Numbered from the stretch's first letter, positions 1 through 10,755 are shown. The stretch: 64,000 nt of DNA from Azoarcus indigens (GCF_004361735.1 NZ_SNVV01000009.1:62001-126000); one strand, 5' to 3'. Notes: a model not told the origin generated them from the sequence alone. Translations and numbers: made by a program.

Positions 1-476
1 GCTACCAGGGCGCGGGAGATTACCGGATCGCTGGCCGTGTCGGCCGCCTCGAACACTACTGCCAGCAGGCCGGCGATCAGCTCGGTGAAAGCAGCGGTCG
101 CCTGAGCCGGCGGCAAGGCCAGTTTGGCGATACGCGCGCGCAATTCAGGTAAGGCGTCCAGCCCATGCAGCACATAGGCAATGCGACTAAACAAGCGCAC
201 ACCGCCGCTCAAACGACCGGAGTCGGTCTCCAGTTCATCAAAACGGGCCCGGACTGCAGCTTCCACCTCGACGCTTTCCGCCGCCCGCCGCTGGCGCTGC
301 TCGCCGAAGCGTGCGCCAGCCGAGCCGAGGAAGATATTGGAGGCACCGCGCTCCTTCTGCAGTAAATGCACCAGCCGACCGATGCTGCCGACCAGTTGGC
401 TGGTGACGGCGAGTTGGTCCAGCCCGTGGATTTCGCAGCGCTTGGCTGCAACGAGGAATTCCAGCGCTGATTTCAT
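1..476 (-). CDS. NasR-like nitrate/nitrite-sensing regulator, N-terminal part
   Basis: This gene runs off the left edge; 158 codons are visible from an ATG at 476, preceded by a purine-rich AGGGGAGAG ribosome site. The translation starts MKSALEFLVAAKRCEIHGLDQL and continues with a helical segment (SIGRLVHLLQKERGASN, about residues 30-46, then a GSAG stretch) that is typical of the NIT nitrate/nitrite-sensing domain (PF08376). In NasR-type proteins this domain precedes a C-terminal ANTAR RNA-binding domain that antiterminates nitrate-assimilation transcripts. That C-terminal part lies outside the window, so the output domain is inferred. It is the last gene of the leftward run and is separated from rlmB by about 80 bases. 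Confidence 0.7.
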   Translation of the reverse strand, partial: MKSALEFLVAAKRCEIHGLDQLAVTSQLVGSIGRLVHLLQKERGASNIFLGSAGARFGEQRQRRAAESVEVEAAVRARFDELETDSGRLSGGVRLFSRIAYVLHGLDALPELRARIAKLALPPAQATAAFTELIAGLLAVVFEAADTASDPVISRALV

Positions 477-556
477 CTAATTGCTCTCCCCTTGAAGCCG
501 GGCCAACCCGGCACCGGAGAAGCAAACATCATGCACATCATCGCAACAGGGAACGG

Positions 557-1315
557 TCAAAGACTGCGCTGACGGCGGGCTTCGAACAGGCAGATGCCAC
601 TCGCAACCGAGACGTTCAGGCTCTCCACGCTGCCGTGCATCGGAATCTGCGCCAGTTCGTCGCAGGTTTCGCGGGTGAGGCGACGCAGGCCGTCGCCCTC
701 CGCACCCAGTACCCAGGCCAGCGGGCCTTTCTGCTCCACCTGGTAGACGGATTTCTCCGCTTCGCCAGCCGCCCCCACCACCCAGACCCCCGCCTCCTGC
801 ATCTCACGCAGGCTGCGGGCCAGGTTGGTCACAGTGATGTAAGGCACCGTGTCGGCGGCGCCGCTGGCCACCTTCACCGCAGTGGCGTTCAGGCCCACCG
901 CGCGATCCTTGGGCGCAACCACCGCATGCGCACCGGCGGCATCCGCCACCCGCAGGCAGGCACCCAGATTGTGCGGATCCTGCACCCCATCCAAGACGAG
1001 GATGAGCGCGTTCTCATCCAGCCCATCCAGGATATCGGCCAGCTTCAACTCACGCCGGGTGGCGTCGATCCGCGCCACCACCCCCTGGTGGCGGCGGGTT
1101 CCGACCATGCCATCCAACCGATCCCCTTCGCTGGGAACCAGCTTGACCCCGGCCGCCTCCGCGGCCGCGACAAACTTCTTGACCCGGGCGTCCTTGCGGT
1201 CTCCCGACAGATACACCTCGAAAACGGCCTCCGGCGCGTGCCGCAACTTGGCGGACACCGCATGGAAGCCATAGATCAGACGGGAAGCTGCACCTTCGGA
1301 ACTCTTGTTAACCAC
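557..1315 (-). CDS. rlmB: 23S rRNA (guanosine-2'-O-)-methyltransferase RlmB
   Basis: 252 aa, SpoU/TrmH-family SPOUT methyltransferase that 2'-O-methylates G2251 of 23S rRNA in E. coli. Visible features are an N-terminal substrate-binding domain ([13 protein letters not shown]), motif 1 ([14 protein letters not shown], about residues 105-120), motif 2 (LGAEGDGL) and motif 3 ([15 protein letters not shown]) forming the C-terminal knot. I chose the GTG at 1315 because it overlaps the rnr stop codon and gives the usual family length; the longer reading in this frame only runs through the rnr repeat tail. rnr-rlmB order is the same as in E. coli, so the two are probably cotranscribed and translationally coupled. 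Confidence 0.93.
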   Translation of the reverse strand: MVNKSSEGAASRLIYGFHAVSAKLRHAPEAVFEVYLSGDRKDARVKKFVAAAEAAGVKLVPSEGDRLDGMVGTRRHQGVVARIDATRRELKLADILDGLDENALILVLDGVQDPHNLGACLRVADAAGAHAVVAPKDRAVGLNATAVKVASGAADTVPYITVTNLARSLREMQEAGVWVVGAAGEAEKSVYQVEQKGPLAWVLGAEGDGLRRLTRETCDELAQIPMHGSVESLNVSVASGICLFEARRQRSL

Positions 1316-4241
1316 CCCGGCTTCCCTTCCTCGACTTGCTGGCCGCGGCGGATTCCGTCGCAGCGGGCTTGCTAGCAGCCTTTGTTGCCTTGGCGGGAGC
1401 CTTGGCGGGAGCCTTGGCCGGCGCCTTCTCGGCCTTGGCCGGAGCCTTCTCGGCCTTGGCCGGAGCCTTCTCGGCCTTGGCCGGAGCCTTCTCGGCCTTG
1501 GCCGGCGCCTTCTCGGCCTTGGCCGGCGCCTTCTCGGCCTTGGCCGGCGCCTTCTCGGCCTTGGCCGGAGCCTTCTCGGCGACGGCCCCCGGGGCCGCCG
1601 CCTTCGTCTTTCTGGCGCTCTTCGCCGCAGGCTGACGCACGACCTCGGCAACCACCAGTTCACTGCTGACCGCTTCCGGAAGCCGAGCAACTTCCGCGGC
1701 CATTTCCTTGGCGAACGCCTTATCCGACACCTTCTCCGCAGATGCCTTGACGGGCTTCTTCGAATTGGCGGCCGCGGGCTTGGTGGCCGCGGGCTTGGTG
1801 GCCGCGGGCTTGGTGGCCGCGGGCTTGGTGGCCGCGGGCTTGGTGGCCGCGGGCTTGGTGGCCGCGGGCTTGGTGGCCGCCTTGCCGCCCACGGCGGCGA
1901 CGGCTTTCTGCGTTCCTTTTTCCTGCTGTGCCACTTCAGCTTTCTCCTGAGCGAGCAAGGGGCCTTCCACAAGGCGGAAGTCGATTTTCGTCGTTTGCAT
2001 ATCCACGCGCATCAGTTGTATCCGCACCCGGTCGGAAAGCCTGAATTGCTTGCCCGTCCGTTGCCCCACCAGCGCGTGCCGGGTTTCGTCGTAATTGAAA
2101 TAGTCGCTACCGAGCTCCGAGATATGCACCAGACCTTCGATAAAGATGTCGTCCAGTGCCACGAAGAGCCCAAAGGGTACCGCTGCCGAGACGCTGCCGG
2201 TGAATTCTTCGCCGACGCGATCCTGCATGAAGTAGCACTTTAGCCATGCCACAACATCGCGGGTAGCCTCATCCGCACGCCGCTCGGTCATCGAGCAGTG
2301 CAGACCGATGTCCTCCCAGTCTCCCGGGTGGTATTCCGAACGTGCCAGCACGGCCTTGATCGCACGGTGGACCAGCAGATCCGGGTAGCGGCGGATCGGC
2401 GAAGTGAAGTGGGTGTAGGCCTCGTAGGCCAGGCCAAAGTGCCCAACGTTGTCCGGGCTGTAGACCGCCTGCCGCAGCGAACGCAGCATCACCGTCTGCA
2501 GCAGTTGCGCATCCGGCCTGTCCTTCACTTTTTCCAGCAGCTTGGCGTAGTCGGCGGCACGCGGCTCGTCGCCGCCCCCCAGGCTGAGGCCGAATTCGGC
2601 GAGGAAGCCACGCAACTTCTCCAGCTTTTCCGGGGTAGGCCCCTCGTGGATGCGGTAGAGCGCCGGATGCTCGTTCTTGGCGAGGAAATCGGAAGCGCAG
2701 ACGTTGGCCGCCAGCATGCACTCCTCGATCAGGCGGTGGGCATCGTTGCGCACCTCCGGCACGATGCGTTCGATCTTGCCGTTGTCATTGAAAATCATCC
2801 GTGTTTCGGTGGTCTCGAAGTCGATCGCCCCGCGCTTCGCCCGCGCCTTGAGCAAGACCCGGAACAGTTGATCCAGGTTCTCCAGTTGCGGCAGCAGGGG
2901 CTCGAGTTCCGCGCGTGTCGCCGCGTCCTTCTCGTACAACGCTGCGGCCACCTTGGTGTAGGTGAGGCGGGCGTGGGAGAAGATCACCGCCGGATAGAAG
3001 CGATAGTTGGCAACAGCGCCATTGCCGGAGATGTTCATGTCCGCCACCATCGCCAGGCGCTCGACCTGTGGATTCAGGGAACACAGACCGTTCGAGAGCT
3101 TCTCCGGCAGCATCGGGATCACCCGGCGGGGAAAATACACCGAGTTGCCGCGCTCGTAGGCGTCCTTGTCCAGGCCGTTGCCGGCGACGACGTAGTGCGA
3201 CACATCGGCGATGGCGACGATCAGCCGGTAGCCGCCGCCCTGACGCTCGCAATACACCGCGTCGTCGAAGTCCTTCGCCGTCTCGCCGTCTATGGTCACC
3301 AGCGGGAGAGCGGTCAGGTCCTCTCGGCCTGCCCAATCCTTCTTCCGCACCGTGGTCGGCAGCTTGCGGGTCTCGGCCACTGCCTCCGGACTGAAATCGA
3401 AGGGCAGTTCATGCTTGCGCAACGCGATCTCGATTTCCATGCCCGGGTCGGCATAGTTGCCCAGCACCTCGACGACACGCCCTATCGGCTGCGCATAGCG
3501 TGTTGGTTGCTCCACCAGTTCCACGGTGACGACCTGACCAGGCTCCGGCTTCTTGCCGCCGGGTGCAATCAGGATGTCCTGCGCAAGGCGGCGATTCTCC
3601 GGCACAACCAGCAACACACCATGCTCGTTCAGCACCCGCCCCACCACCCGACGGTTGGCACGTTCCAGCACCTCGACCAGCTTGCCCTCGGGGCGGCCTC
3701 GACGGTCCTGTCCGGCGATGCGCACGATGGCGCGGTCGCCATGCAGCACTTCCCGCATCTCCTTCGGGCCGAGGAAAACGTCCGGACCGCCGTCGTCGCG
3801 CACCAGGAAGCCATAGCCATCCGGGTGCCCCTCCACCCGGCCACGGATGAGATCCGCCTTGTCCGGCAACAGATAGGCATCGCGCCGATTGCGCAGTAAC
3901 TGCCCGTCCCGCTCCATCGCCCGCAGGCGGCGCTCGAAATGTTCGACTTCGGAGCCCTGGATATCCAGCGCATCGACCAGCGCCGGGAAGGACAGCGGCA
4001 CGCCCCGCTCTGCCAGCACTTGCTCGATGTACTCCCGGCTGGGCAGTGGATAGTCGTACTTGGCCGACTCCCGTTCAAAGAAGGGATCCGCCCGACGGAC
4101 CGGGCTCATCTGGGTAGTGCTCTTGAAGCCACCACTCTTGGCCGGCTGCCGCCGCTCTGTGGCCTGCCTGGAACGGGCTGGCGCCTGGCCGTGGGGTTTG
4201 TTTCTATCGTTTCGTTTTTTCGTGTTTCGACTCATTGACAT
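1308..4241 (-). CDS. rnr: Ribonuclease R with a long repetitive lysine/alanine-rich tail
   Basis: 977 aa; a 3'-5' exoribonuclease that degrades structured RNA. In order: a basic N-terminal extension, cold-shock/OB domains ([18 protein letters not shown]), the RNB catalytic domain with its acidic cluster in [13 protein letters not shown], and an S1 domain ([20 protein letters not shown]). RNase R is normally about 750-820 aa. The excess is a tail of roughly 215 residues built from seven ATKPA units and eight EKAPAKA units, encoded by 15-bp and 21-bp tandem repeats. Two start codons are close together (ATG 4241, ATG 4235); I kept the upstream one. The gene overlaps rlmB downstream and faces away from tRNA-Leu. 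Confidence 0.93.
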   Translation of the reverse strand: MSMSRNTKKRNDRNKPHGQAPARSRQATERRQPAKSGGFKSTTQMSPVRRADPFFERESAKYDYPLPSREYIEQVLAERGVPLSFPALVDALDIQGSEVEHFERRLRAMERDGQLLRNRRDAYLLPDKADLIRGRVEGHPDGYGFLVRDDGGPDVFLGPKEMREVLHGDRAIVRIAGQDRRGRPEGKLVEVLERANRRVVGRVLNEHGVLLVVPENRRLAQDILIAPGGKKPEPGQVVTVELVEQPTRYAQPIGRVVEVLGNYADPGMEIEIALRKHELPFDFSPEAVAETRKLPTTVRKKDWAGREDLTALPLVTIDGETAKDFDDAVYCERQGGGYRLIVAIADVSHYVVAGNGLDKDAYERGNSVYFPRRVIPMLPEKLSNGLCSLNPQVERLAMVADMNISGNGAVANYRFYPAVIFSHARLTYTKVAAALYEKDAATRAELEPLLPQLENLDQLFRVLLKARAKRGAIDFETTETRMIFNDNGKIERIVPEVRNDAHRLIEECMLAANVCASDFLAKNEHPALYRIHEGPTPEKLEKLRGFLAEFGLSLGGGDEPRAADYAKLLEKVKDRPDAQLLQTVMLRSLRQAVYSPDNVGHFGLAYEAYTHFTSPIRRYPDLLVHRAIKAVLARSEYHPGDWEDIGLHCSMTERRADEATRDVVAWLKCYFMQDRVGEEFTGSVSAAVPFGLFVALDDIFIEGLVHISELGSDYFNYDETRHALVGQRTGKQFRLSDRVRIQLMRVDMQTTKIDFRLVEGPLLAQEKAEVAQQEKGTQKAVAAVGGKAATKPAATKPAATKPAATKPAATKPAATKPAATKPAAANSKKPVKASAEKVSDKAFAKEMAAEVARLPEAVSSELVVAEVVRQPAAKSARKTKAAAPGAVAEKAPAKAEKAPAKAEKAPAKAEKAPAKAEKAPAKAEKAPAKAEKAPAKAEKAPAKAPAKAPAKATKAASKPAATESAAASKSRKGSRGG
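1398..1578 (-). repeat. 21-bp tandem repeat inside rnr
   Basis: Eight units, each encoding EKAPAKA, lie in frame within the rnr tail, with small third-position differences (ggagcc or ggcgcc). Unit length is a multiple of three, so gain or loss of units keeps the reading frame. This is a likely variable-number repeat. Confidence 0.9.
1769..1879 (-). repeat. 15-bp tandem repeat inside rnr
   Basis: Seven essentially identical 15-bp units encode ATKPA in the rnr tail. The near-perfect identity of the copies suggests recent expansion by slippage, compared with the more diverged 21-bp array further along the same gene. Confidence 0.9.
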
Positions 4242-4273
4242 TCTTCTTTTCGTACTTATAATGCGCGGCTCTT

Positions 4274-4358
<85 letters not shown>

Positions 4359-4370
4359 GTTTCGCAGGAA

Positions 4371-4396
4371 AGCCGCTCTCCAGAGCGGCTTTTTTG
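4371..4396 (+). terminator. Terminator after tRNA-Leu copy 1
   Basis: agccgctctccagagcggct forms a stem with a short loop and is followed by a run of T, a typical intrinsic terminator for the upstream tRNA. Confidence 0.8.
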
Positions 4397-4560
4397 TTTT
4401 CCGGCCACATTCGGTATTACCGGCTGCTGCAGCCTTGAGGGTGAATGTCATCGCTCGACCGAGCGTCGGCTTCACCTCCGCGCAATCAGGATACGACTGC
4501 GCACTTTTTTCGATCCACGACTTCCCAAGCAAGCGGAAGCCCCGTATAATCGCGGTCCTT

Positions 4561-4645
<85 letters not shown>

Positions 4646-4656
4646 GTTTCAAGCAA

Positions 4657-4680
4657 AAGCCGACTTCGAGTCGGCTTTTT
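4657..4680 (+). terminator. Terminator after tRNA-Leu copy 2
   Basis: agccgacttcgagtcggct hairpin followed by TTTTT, directly downstream of the second tRNA-Leu gene. Confidence 0.8.
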
Positions 4681-4748
4681 GCATTGAGCGACCACTTTCC
4701 GCCCAAGCGGAACTCGCCCGCAACCGCCAGTTTCGCGCGCTCGATACA

Positions 4749-4770
4749 GAAACCGGCCTTGCGGCCGGTC
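4749..4770 (-). terminator. Possible terminator after purA
   Basis: On the minus strand ACCGGCCGCAAGGCCGGT forms a strong hairpin followed by only a weak T run, just downstream of the purA stop codon. Confidence 0.4.
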
Positions 4771-4785
4771 CAAGCGAAGCCGCGA

Positions 4786-6096
4786 TCAGGCGCCAAAAGG
4801 ATGGCGCCGCAGGATGGTTTCATCCCGCTCAGGTCCGGTGGAAATCACATCGATGGGAATCTCGCAGATTTCCTCGATACGGTGCAGATAAGCCCTCGCC
4901 TCCTGCGGCAGCGCATCCCAAGTCTGCGCCCCAAAGGTGCTGCCGCTCCAGCCCGGCATCGTTTCGTAGATCGGCTCACAGCGGGTCACCTCTTCGGCCC
5001 CCATCGGCAGCAGGTCGGTGCGCTTGCCGTCGAGTTGGTAGCCGGTGCAGAGCTTGAGCTCCTCGAGGCCATCCAGCACGTCCAGCTTGGTGATGCACAG
5101 ACCGGTCACGCCATTGATGATGATGGAGCGCTTCAGCGCAGCGAGATCCAGCCAGCCGCAGCGCCGCTTGCGCCCCGTAACCACACCGAACTCGCGTCCC
5201 TTGGAGGACATCTGCTGACCCGGCGTACCGGCAGTCTCGATGTCCAGCTCCGTGGGGAACGGACCGCCACCGACCCGGGTGCAATAAGCCTTGGTGATGC
5301 CCAGCACATAGTGCAGACGCCCCGGACCGACGCCGGAGCCCGCCGCCGCCTGACCAGCGACGCAATTGCTGGAGGTCACGAAAGGATAGGTCCCGTGGTC
5401 GATGTCGAGCAGCGTGCCTTGCGCGCCTTCGAACAACAGGCTTCCGCCCGCCTTGTTGACCGCATACAACTCGGCCGAGACATCTGCCACCATCGGCAGG
5501 ATCTCTGCGGCGTCAGCCATCGCTTCATCAAATACAGCCTGGAACTCGATCGCTTCTGCCCCCAGATGCTGGGTCAGGACGAAATTGTGATACTCCAAGT
5601 TGGCCTTGAGCTTCTCCGCAAAACGCTCACGGTCGAACAGGTCATAAACGCGCAGCGCACGTCGCGCCACCTTGTCTTCGTAGGTGGGGCCAATGCCCTT
5701 ACCGGTGGTGCCGATCTTGTCGCCAGCCGCCTTGGCTGCCTCACGCGCACGATCCAGCGCAGCGTGATAGCCGAGGATCAGCGGACACCCCGGGCTAATC
5801 CGCAGGCGATCGCGCACCTTCAGACCGCCCTCCTCCAGCTTGCGGATCTCGCTCAACAGATGATGCGCGTCCAGCACAACGCCATTGCCGATATAGCAGG
5901 CCACACCTTCACGCACGATGCCGGACGGCACCAGATTCAGCTTGTACTCGGTCTGACCGATCACCAGGGTATGACCGGCGTTGTGCCCACCCTGAAAACG
6001 CACCACACCCCGCGCGTGGTCGGTCAGCCAGTCGACGATCTTGCCCTTGCCTTCGTCGCCCCACTGGGTACCGACAACTACCACATTCTTTGCCAT
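4786..6096 (-). CDS. purA: Adenylosuccinate synthetase
   Basis: 436 aa, the usual length for PurA. It joins IMP and aspartate with GTP hydrolysis in AMP synthesis, in the cytoplasm. The N-terminus carries the GTP-binding loop [16 protein letters not shown] with the catalytic Asp, then the GGHNAGHT motif; [17 protein letters not shown] and [11 protein letters not shown] are also conserved. It starts at an ATG 4 bases after the hisZ stop, so hisZ-purA form one operon continuing the hfq-hflX-hflKC run, the same neighbourhood as in E. coli. Confidence 0.97.
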   Translation of the reverse strand: MAKNVVVVGTQWGDEGKGKIVDWLTDHARGVVRFQGGHNAGHTLVIGQTEYKLNLVPSGIVREGVACYIGNGVVLDAHHLLSEIRKLEEGGLKVRDRLRISPGCPLILGYHAALDRAREAAKAAGDKIGTTGKGIGPTYEDKVARRALRVYDLFDRERFAEKLKANLEYHNFVLTQHLGAEAIEFQAVFDEAMADAAEILPMVADVSAELYAVNKAGGSLLFEGAQGTLLDIDHGTYPFVTSSNCVAGQAAAGSGVGPGRLHYVLGITKAYCTRVGGGPFPTELDIETAGTPGQQMSSKGREFGVVTGRKRRCGWLDLAALKRSIIINGVTGLCITKLDVLDGLEELKLCTGYQLDGKRTDLLPMGAEEVTRCEPIYETMPGWSGSTFGAQTWDALPQEARAYLHRIEEICEIPIDVISTGPERDETILRRHPFGA

Positions 6097-6099
6097 TCC

Positions 6100-7254
6100 T
6101 TACTCTCCCTGAAGCGGCTCAACCGTCCAACGGCCGCTCCGCAGCACCAGTTGCCGGTCGCAACCAGCTTCGTTCCACGTTCCTTCATGTCCCGGCAAGG
6201 CATCCACAACGATCTCGCCGCGCCCACGCAGAGCCTCGACCTCGGCAGCGAGACCGGCCTCGTCCGAAATCGGCGCCAGAATGGCACCATTCACGGCGCG
6301 TCCTGACAGATGCAAGACCAATTCCCGGAGATCCAGGCTGAAGCCGGTTGCCGGGCGTGCCCGCCCGAATGCCGCACCCACATGGTCGTAGCGTCCGCCC
6401 AGCGCAAGCGCTGCCGGCGAACCACCGCCATAAGCCGCGAACACCACACCGCTGTGATAGTGGTAGCCGCGCAGATCGGCCAAGTCGAAGCTGATCGGCA
6501 AACCGGACAAGCTCTGCGCCAGTGCGCGCAGATCCTTCAGCGCAGCAGCAATCTCCGCATCCTGCGGCAGCAGCGCCGCTGCTTTCTCGATGACTTCCGG
6601 ACCGCCATACAGCTCGGGCAGAAGCAGCAAGGCGGCCCTCACCGGTTCAGCCACATCAGCCACCAATGTCCGCAGCCCCGGCACATCCTTGGCCTGCAGC
6701 AGGCCAAATAATTCTTCCTCGCGCCCCGGCACCAGCCCCGCACGCGCAGCCAGCGCATGGAACAGGCCCATGTGGCCGATGTCGATCCTGCTCGCCGGCA
6801 CATCAGCAAGACGGAGCACCTCCGCCAGCAGACGGAGAATCTCCACGTCTGCCTCGATGCCACCGTGGCCGTACAACTCCGCGCCGAGTTGCAGCGGCTC
6901 CCGTGTCGCCGTAGCCGAGGAAGGCAGGGTATGCAGGACGCTGCCGCAGTAGCAAAGCCGCGAGACGCCGGTCCGGTTGAGCAGATGGGCGTCAATGCGC
7001 GTTACCTGCGGCGTCATGTCTGCCCTGACCCCCATGGTCCGGCCAGACAACTGGTCGACCAGCTTGAAGGTACGCAGCTCGAGGTCATGCCCTGCACCGG
7101 TGGTGAGCGAGTCCAGGTATTCGAGCATCGGCGGGGCGACCAGTTGGTAACCCCGGACCCGGAACGCATCGAGCAGCTTGCGCCGGAGGGACTCCAGCTG
7201 TTCAGCCTCGGACGGCAAAGCGTCCTGTATGTAGTCGGGCAATACCCAGCGCAT
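6100..7254 (-). CDS. hisZ: ATP phosphoribosyltransferase regulatory subunit HisZ
   Basis: 384 aa, a histidyl-tRNA synthetase-like protein that lacks aminoacylation and forms the regulatory subunit of short-form HisG in histidine synthesis. Class II synthetase-like motifs are visible ([39 protein letters not shown]), but the C-terminal anticodon-binding domain of HisS is replaced by a short end. A true hisS occurs separately at 14291. HisZ between the hflC region and purA is common in Betaproteobacteria. The start is an ATG 8 bases from the stop of the small DUF2065 gene. Confidence 0.93.
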   Translation of the reverse strand: MRWVLPDYIQDALPSEAEQLESLRRKLLDAFRVRGYQLVAPPMLEYLDSLTTGAGHDLELRTFKLVDQLSGRTMGVRADMTPQVTRIDAHLLNRTGVSRLCYCGSVLHTLPSSATATREPLQLGAELYGHGGIEADVEILRLLAEVLRLADVPASRIDIGHMGLFHALAARAGLVPGREEELFGLLQAKDVPGLRTLVADVAEPVRAALLLLPELYGGPEVIEKAAALLPQDAEIAAALKDLRALAQSLSGLPISFDLADLRGYHYHSGVVFAAYGGGSPAALALGGRYDHVGAAFGRARPATGFSLDLRELVLHLSGRAVNGAILAPISDEAGLAAEVEALRGRGEIVVDALPGHEGTWNEAGCDRQLVLRSGRWTVEPLQGE

Positions 7255-7262
7255 GAGGAACT

Positions 7263-7448
7263 TCAGTTGAAAATCAGAAGAAGGACAACGCCAAGCAGCA
7301 TGGAAGACAGTCCGATGAACCGGACCTGACCATCCGCCATGCTTGCCAGACGCGAAAAAGTTTCGCGCCAGGCAGCTGGCGCGACAAAGGGAAGAATGCC
7401 TTCGATGATCAACATCAGCGCGAAGGCAGTCAACAGGGTGTTACCCAT
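7263..7448 (-). CDS. DUF2065 (YjeT-like) small membrane protein
   Basis: 61 aa with two hydrophobic segments ([20 protein letters not shown] and [17 protein letters not shown]) joined by a short basic loop. This matches the DUF2065/YjeT family, which lies just after hflC in many proteobacteria including E. coli. The molecular role is unknown. It sits 9 bases after hflC and 8 bases before hisZ, within the operon. Confidence 0.85.
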   Translation of the reverse strand: MGNTLLTAFALMLIIEGILPFVAPAAWRETFSRLASMADGQVRFIGLSSMLLGVVLLLIFN

Positions 7449-7457
7449 GGGGAAAGC

Positions 7458-8339
7458 TCAGTTCCGGCGAGGGCCTCCGGAACTCTTCATGAACTTGAAG
7501 AAGTCCGAACTGGGATCGACCACGAGCACATCATCCTTGCCGTTGAAGCTCGAGCGGTAGGCCTCGAGACTGCGGTAGAAGGAATAGAACTCCGGGTTCT
7601 GACCGAATGCCTGAGCATAGATGGCGGTTGCCTTGGCATCTCCCTCACCCTTGACCTCTTGCGCAGAACGATAAGCCTCCGCAATCAGGACCTCGCGCTG
7701 GCGGTCCGCATCCGCGCGGATCTTCTCGGCTTCAGCACCACCTTGGGAGCGCAACTCATTGGCCACCCGCTTACGCTCGGCCTCCATGCGGCGGTAGACC
7801 GATTCCGACACTTCGGTCGGGAGGTCGACGCGCTTCAGGCGGACGTCAACGATCTGCACACCGATCTTGCGTGCGTCCTGGTCAGCCTTGGTCCGCATGT
7901 CCTCCATGATCTGGTCGCGGGCACCCGAAACCACATCATGCACCGTACGGCGGCCGAACTCTTCGCGCAACCCCGCGTTCACCGTCTGATTCAAGCGGGT
8001 ACGGGCCCGGGTTTCGTCACCTGCAACAGACTCGTAATACAGACGCGGATCGATGATGCGCCACTTCACAAAGTGATCCACCAATACGTTCTTCTTCTCG
8101 GAGGTGATGAAGCGCTCCGGCTCCGGCGTATCCATGGTCAGGATGCGCTTGTCGAAGTAACGCACGTTCTGGATCAGCGGCAGCTTGACGTTGAGGCCCG
8201 GAGTCTCGATGACCTCCTTCACCTCGCCCAACTGGAACACCACAGCGTATTGACGCTGATCTACCGTGAACAGCGACATGGATGCCAGCACCAACAGGAA
8301 CAGGACAACGCCGGCAATCAAGGAAAGCTTGTCGCGCAT
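7458..8339 (-). CDS. hflC: FtsH protease regulator HflC
   Basis: 293 aa SPFH (band 7) protein with one N-terminal membrane segment (LSLIAGVVLFLLVLASMSLF, about residues 5-24) and a periplasmic SPFH domain (VDQRQYAVVFQLGEVKEV). With HflK it forms the large cage around the membrane protease FtsH and modulates its activity. A helical AE-rich stretch (about residues 190-240) and the conserved end (YRSLEAYRSSF) are present. The start codon overlaps the hflK stop, so the two subunits are coupled. Confidence 0.95.
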   Translation of the reverse strand: MRDKLSLIAGVVLFLLVLASMSLFTVDQRQYAVVFQLGEVKEVIETPGLNVKLPLIQNVRYFDKRILTMDTPEPERFITSEKKNVLVDHFVKWRIIDPRLYYESVAGDETRARTRLNQTVNAGLREEFGRRTVHDVVSGARDQIMEDMRTKADQDARKIGVQIVDVRLKRVDLPTEVSESVYRRMEAERKRVANELRSQGGAEAEKIRADADRQREVLIAEAYRSAQEVKGEGDAKATAIYAQAFGQNPEFYSFYRSLEAYRSSFNGKDDVLVVDPSSDFFKFMKSSGGPRRN

Positions 8340-9595
8340 TAACGATCTCCCCGTTCGCGGTTACGCATGAGCTCACGGCTACGCGGATCGAACATGCCGG
8401 ACTGCGCAGACGAGGAACTCGGGGCGGGAGGCGCCGCCTCGTTCTGCGGCGCGGCCGTGGAACCGCTTCCGGCCGCCTGCATCAGTTTGTCCAAGGGCAG
8501 GAACAGCAGGTTGCCATTGCCCTTCGCGTCGATCATCACCTTTGAAGTATTGGACAGCACTTGCTGCATGGTCTCGATATACAGGCGTTCGCGCGTCACA
8601 TCCGGCGCACGCCGATACTCCGCATAGACCTGATTGAAGCGACTCGCCTCACCTTCCGCGTTTGCAACCACACGATCACGGTAGGCCTGCGACTCCTCGA
8701 TCAAGCGGGAAGCAGTACCACGCGCCCTCGGAATGACGTCGTTAGCGTAGGCTTCGCCTTCGTTCTTCTGGCGCTCACGGTCCTGGCCCGCCTTCACCGC
8801 ATCGTCGAACGCAGCCTGGACCTGTTCAGGCGGCTGCGCATTCTGCATGGTCACCCGGCTGATCTGGATACCGGTCTGATAACGATCCAGGATGCGCTGC
8901 ATCAACTCGTGGGCTGTGGCAGCGATTTCCTCACGCCCCTCGTAGAGCACGAAGTCCATGCGGCTCTTGCCCACGATCTCGCGCATCGCGGTTTCCGCCG
9001 CCTGCGCGACGGACTCGTCCGGATAGCGGTTGTTGAAGATATAGCTTTCCGGGCTGTTCAACACGTACTGCACGGCGAACTGGATGTTGATGATGTTCTC
9101 GTCATCAGTCAGCATCAGCGATTCGCGCAGCACCTTGTTCCGCTCGGAGCCCCGATAGCCGACTTCGACGGTACGCACGCCGGTCAGGTCCACCAACTCA
9201 TGGCTTTCGAAGGGAAAGGGCAAACGCCAGCGCAGGCCGGGCTCGGTTACTTCGATGAATTTCCCGAGACGGAGCACAACACCCCGTTGGTTGGCGTCTA
9301 CCGTGTAGAAACCGCTGGCCAGCCAAACGACCAAGACAAGGGCTGCGAGCGCAGTGATACCACCGCCAAACTGCTTGAACGAGAAGCCGGGAAGTTGAGG
9401 GCCGCCACCATCGCGGCCGCCGCCGGAACCGCCGTCGTGCCCCTGCCGCTTGCCACCAAACAGGCTGGAGAGACGCTGGTTGAAATCACGCCACACTTCT
9501 TCGAGATCCGGAGGGCCTTGATTGTTACCGCGATTGCCTTCTCCGCGATCGCCGTTGTTGCCCTGGCCCCCCCAACGCGGGTCGTTTAGGGACAT
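8339..9595 (-). CDS. hflK: FtsH protease regulator HflK
   Basis: 418 aa partner of HflC. The first 60 residues are rich in Gly, Asn and Arg (GGQGNNGDRGEGNRGNN), followed by a membrane segment (ITALAALVLVVWLASGFYTV), the SPFH domain (NQRGVVLRLGKFIEVTEPG) and a Pro/Ala-rich tail. I chose the ATG at 9595 (MSLNDPRWGG) because it matches HflK N-termini; an in-frame ATG six codons upstream has no better support. It follows hflX by 14 bases. Confidence 0.94.
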   Translation of the reverse strand: MSLNDPRWGGQGNNGDRGEGNRGNNQGPPDLEEVWRDFNQRLSSLFGGKRQGHDGGSGGGRDGGGPQLPGFSFKQFGGGITALAALVLVVWLASGFYTVDANQRGVVLRLGKFIEVTEPGLRWRLPFPFESHELVDLTGVRTVEVGYRGSERNKVLRESLMLTDDENIINIQFAVQYVLNSPESYIFNNRYPDESVAQAAETAMREIVGKSRMDFVLYEGREEIAATAHELMQRILDRYQTGIQISRVTMQNAQPPEQVQAAFDDAVKAGQDRERQKNEGEAYANDVIPRARGTASRLIEESQAYRDRVVANAEGEASRFNQVYAEYRRAPDVTRERLYIETMQQVLSNTSKVMIDAKGNGNLLFLPLDKLMQAAGSGSTAAPQNEAAPPAPSSSSAQSGMFDPRSRELMRNRERGDR

Positions 9596-9609
9596 GAGAA
9601 TGCCTGTTA

Positions 9610-10755
9610 TCACTGTTGTAATGGATTGTCTGGCACAAACCCCGGCATGTCGCCCGCATTCGGACCAGATGCCTGGCCAGCCATCTCGGCCAGCGCTTCT
9701 CGAAGCAGATCAAGCCCTTCGCCGGTTCTTGCGCTCAAAAAAACGCGCCTGATTCTATCACAGTCGCCCCTCTCGACCGCCGCGCCGGCATGGGTGAGGT
9801 CTATCTTATTCCACACCATGATCTGCGGAACCTCGGCTGCGCCGATCTCGGCCAGCACCTGGTTCACCGCGGCGATCTGTGCGTCCCTGTCCTCACTCGC
9901 TGAATCCACCACGTGAAGCAGCAGATCTGCGTGCGCGGTTTCTTCCAACGTCGCGCGGAAGGCCGCCACAAGAGCGTGGGGTAGGTCACGGATGAATCCG
10001 ACCGTGTCCGACAGCACAACGTTCCCACCGCCGACATAAAGTCGGCGTGACGTCGTATCAAGGGTCGCGAACAACTGGTCGGCCGCGTAGCTGCCGGCCT
10101 TGGTGAGCGCATTGAACAGTGTGGATTTGCCAGCATTGGTGTAGCCGACGAGGGATACGGATAGGACATCCCGCCGCTCCCGCGCACGGCGGCGCACCTT
10201 GCGTTGCTTTTCCATCTGCTGGAGCCTGGATTTCAGCAGCTTGACTCTGTTACCCAGCAAACGGCGGTCCGTCTCTAGCTGGGTTTCCCCCGGGCCTCGC
10301 AAACCAATGCCGCCCTTCTGCCGCTCCAAGTGGGTCCAGCCTCTCACCAAACGGGTAGAAAGATGATCGAGTTGCGCCAACTCGACCTGAAGTTTGCCTT
10401 CATGGCTGCGCGCACGCAGCGCGAAGATGTCGAGGATCAGTGCAGTGCGATCAATGACGCGGCAACTCAGTTCCCGCTCTAGGTTCCGCTGCTGGGCGGG
10501 AGACAAGGCGTGATTGAAGATGACCAGGTCCGCGGCATTGGCACGCAAGACCTCTCCCACTTCTGCCACCTTGCCGCGGCCGGCAAAGAGCGCTGGATCG
10601 GGAGCCGATCGCCGCCCTTGGACAACTGCCTCGACGCTTGCCCCCGCACTGGCCGCGAGCAGCTTGAGCTCGGACAGACGCTCGTCTACTGCACCCTGAC
10701 CAAAGTCCAGTTGAACGAGAACCGCGCGCTCTCCGGATGCCGGGCGCTCAAACAT
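9610..10755 (-). CDS. hflX: Ribosome-associated GTPase HflX
   Basis: 381 aa. The N-terminal HflX-specific domain ends in a glycine-rich, basic linker (RQKGGIGLRGPGETQLETDRR), followed by the G domain with G1 GYTNAGKSTLFNAL, G3 DTVGFI and G4 NKID. HflX splits stalled ribosomes in stress and heat shock. The ATG at 10755 (MFERPASGERA) gives the expected family start and follows an AGGA sequence. It is 54 bases after hfq, as in E. coli. Confidence 0.95.
   Translation of the reverse strand: MFERPASGERAVLVQLDFGQGAVDERLSELKLLAASAGASVEAVVQGRRSAPDPALFAGRGKVAEVGEVLRANAADLVIFNHALSPAQQRNLERELSCRVIDRTALILDIFALRARSHEGKLQVELAQLDHLSTRLVRGWTHLERQKGGIGLRGPGETQLETDRRLLGNRVKLLKSRLQQMEKQRKVRRRARERRDVLSVSLVGYTNAGKSTLFNALTKAGSYAADQLFATLDTTSRRLYVGGGNVVLSDTVGFIRDLPHALVAAFRATLEETAHADLLLHVVDSASEDRDAQIAAVNQVLAEIGAAEVPQIMVWNKIDLTHAGAAVERGDCDRIRRVFLSARTGEGLDLLREALAEMAGQASGPNAGDMPGFVPDNPLQQ

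Noticed and set aside
1380-1880. Regular short repeats resembling a CRISPR array
   Set aside because: Units are 15 and 21 bp, directly adjacent without spacers, and encode in-frame peptide repeats of RNase R.
1305-2243. Long plus-strand open frame rich in Gly-Arg-Leu repeats
   Set aside because: It is the antisense reading of the rnr repeat tail; no ribosome site and no family.
2298-3899. 533-aa plus-strand frame opposite rnr
   Set aside because: Shadow of the strongly conserved RNase R catalytic region; His/Arg/Gln-rich translation typical of antisense reading.
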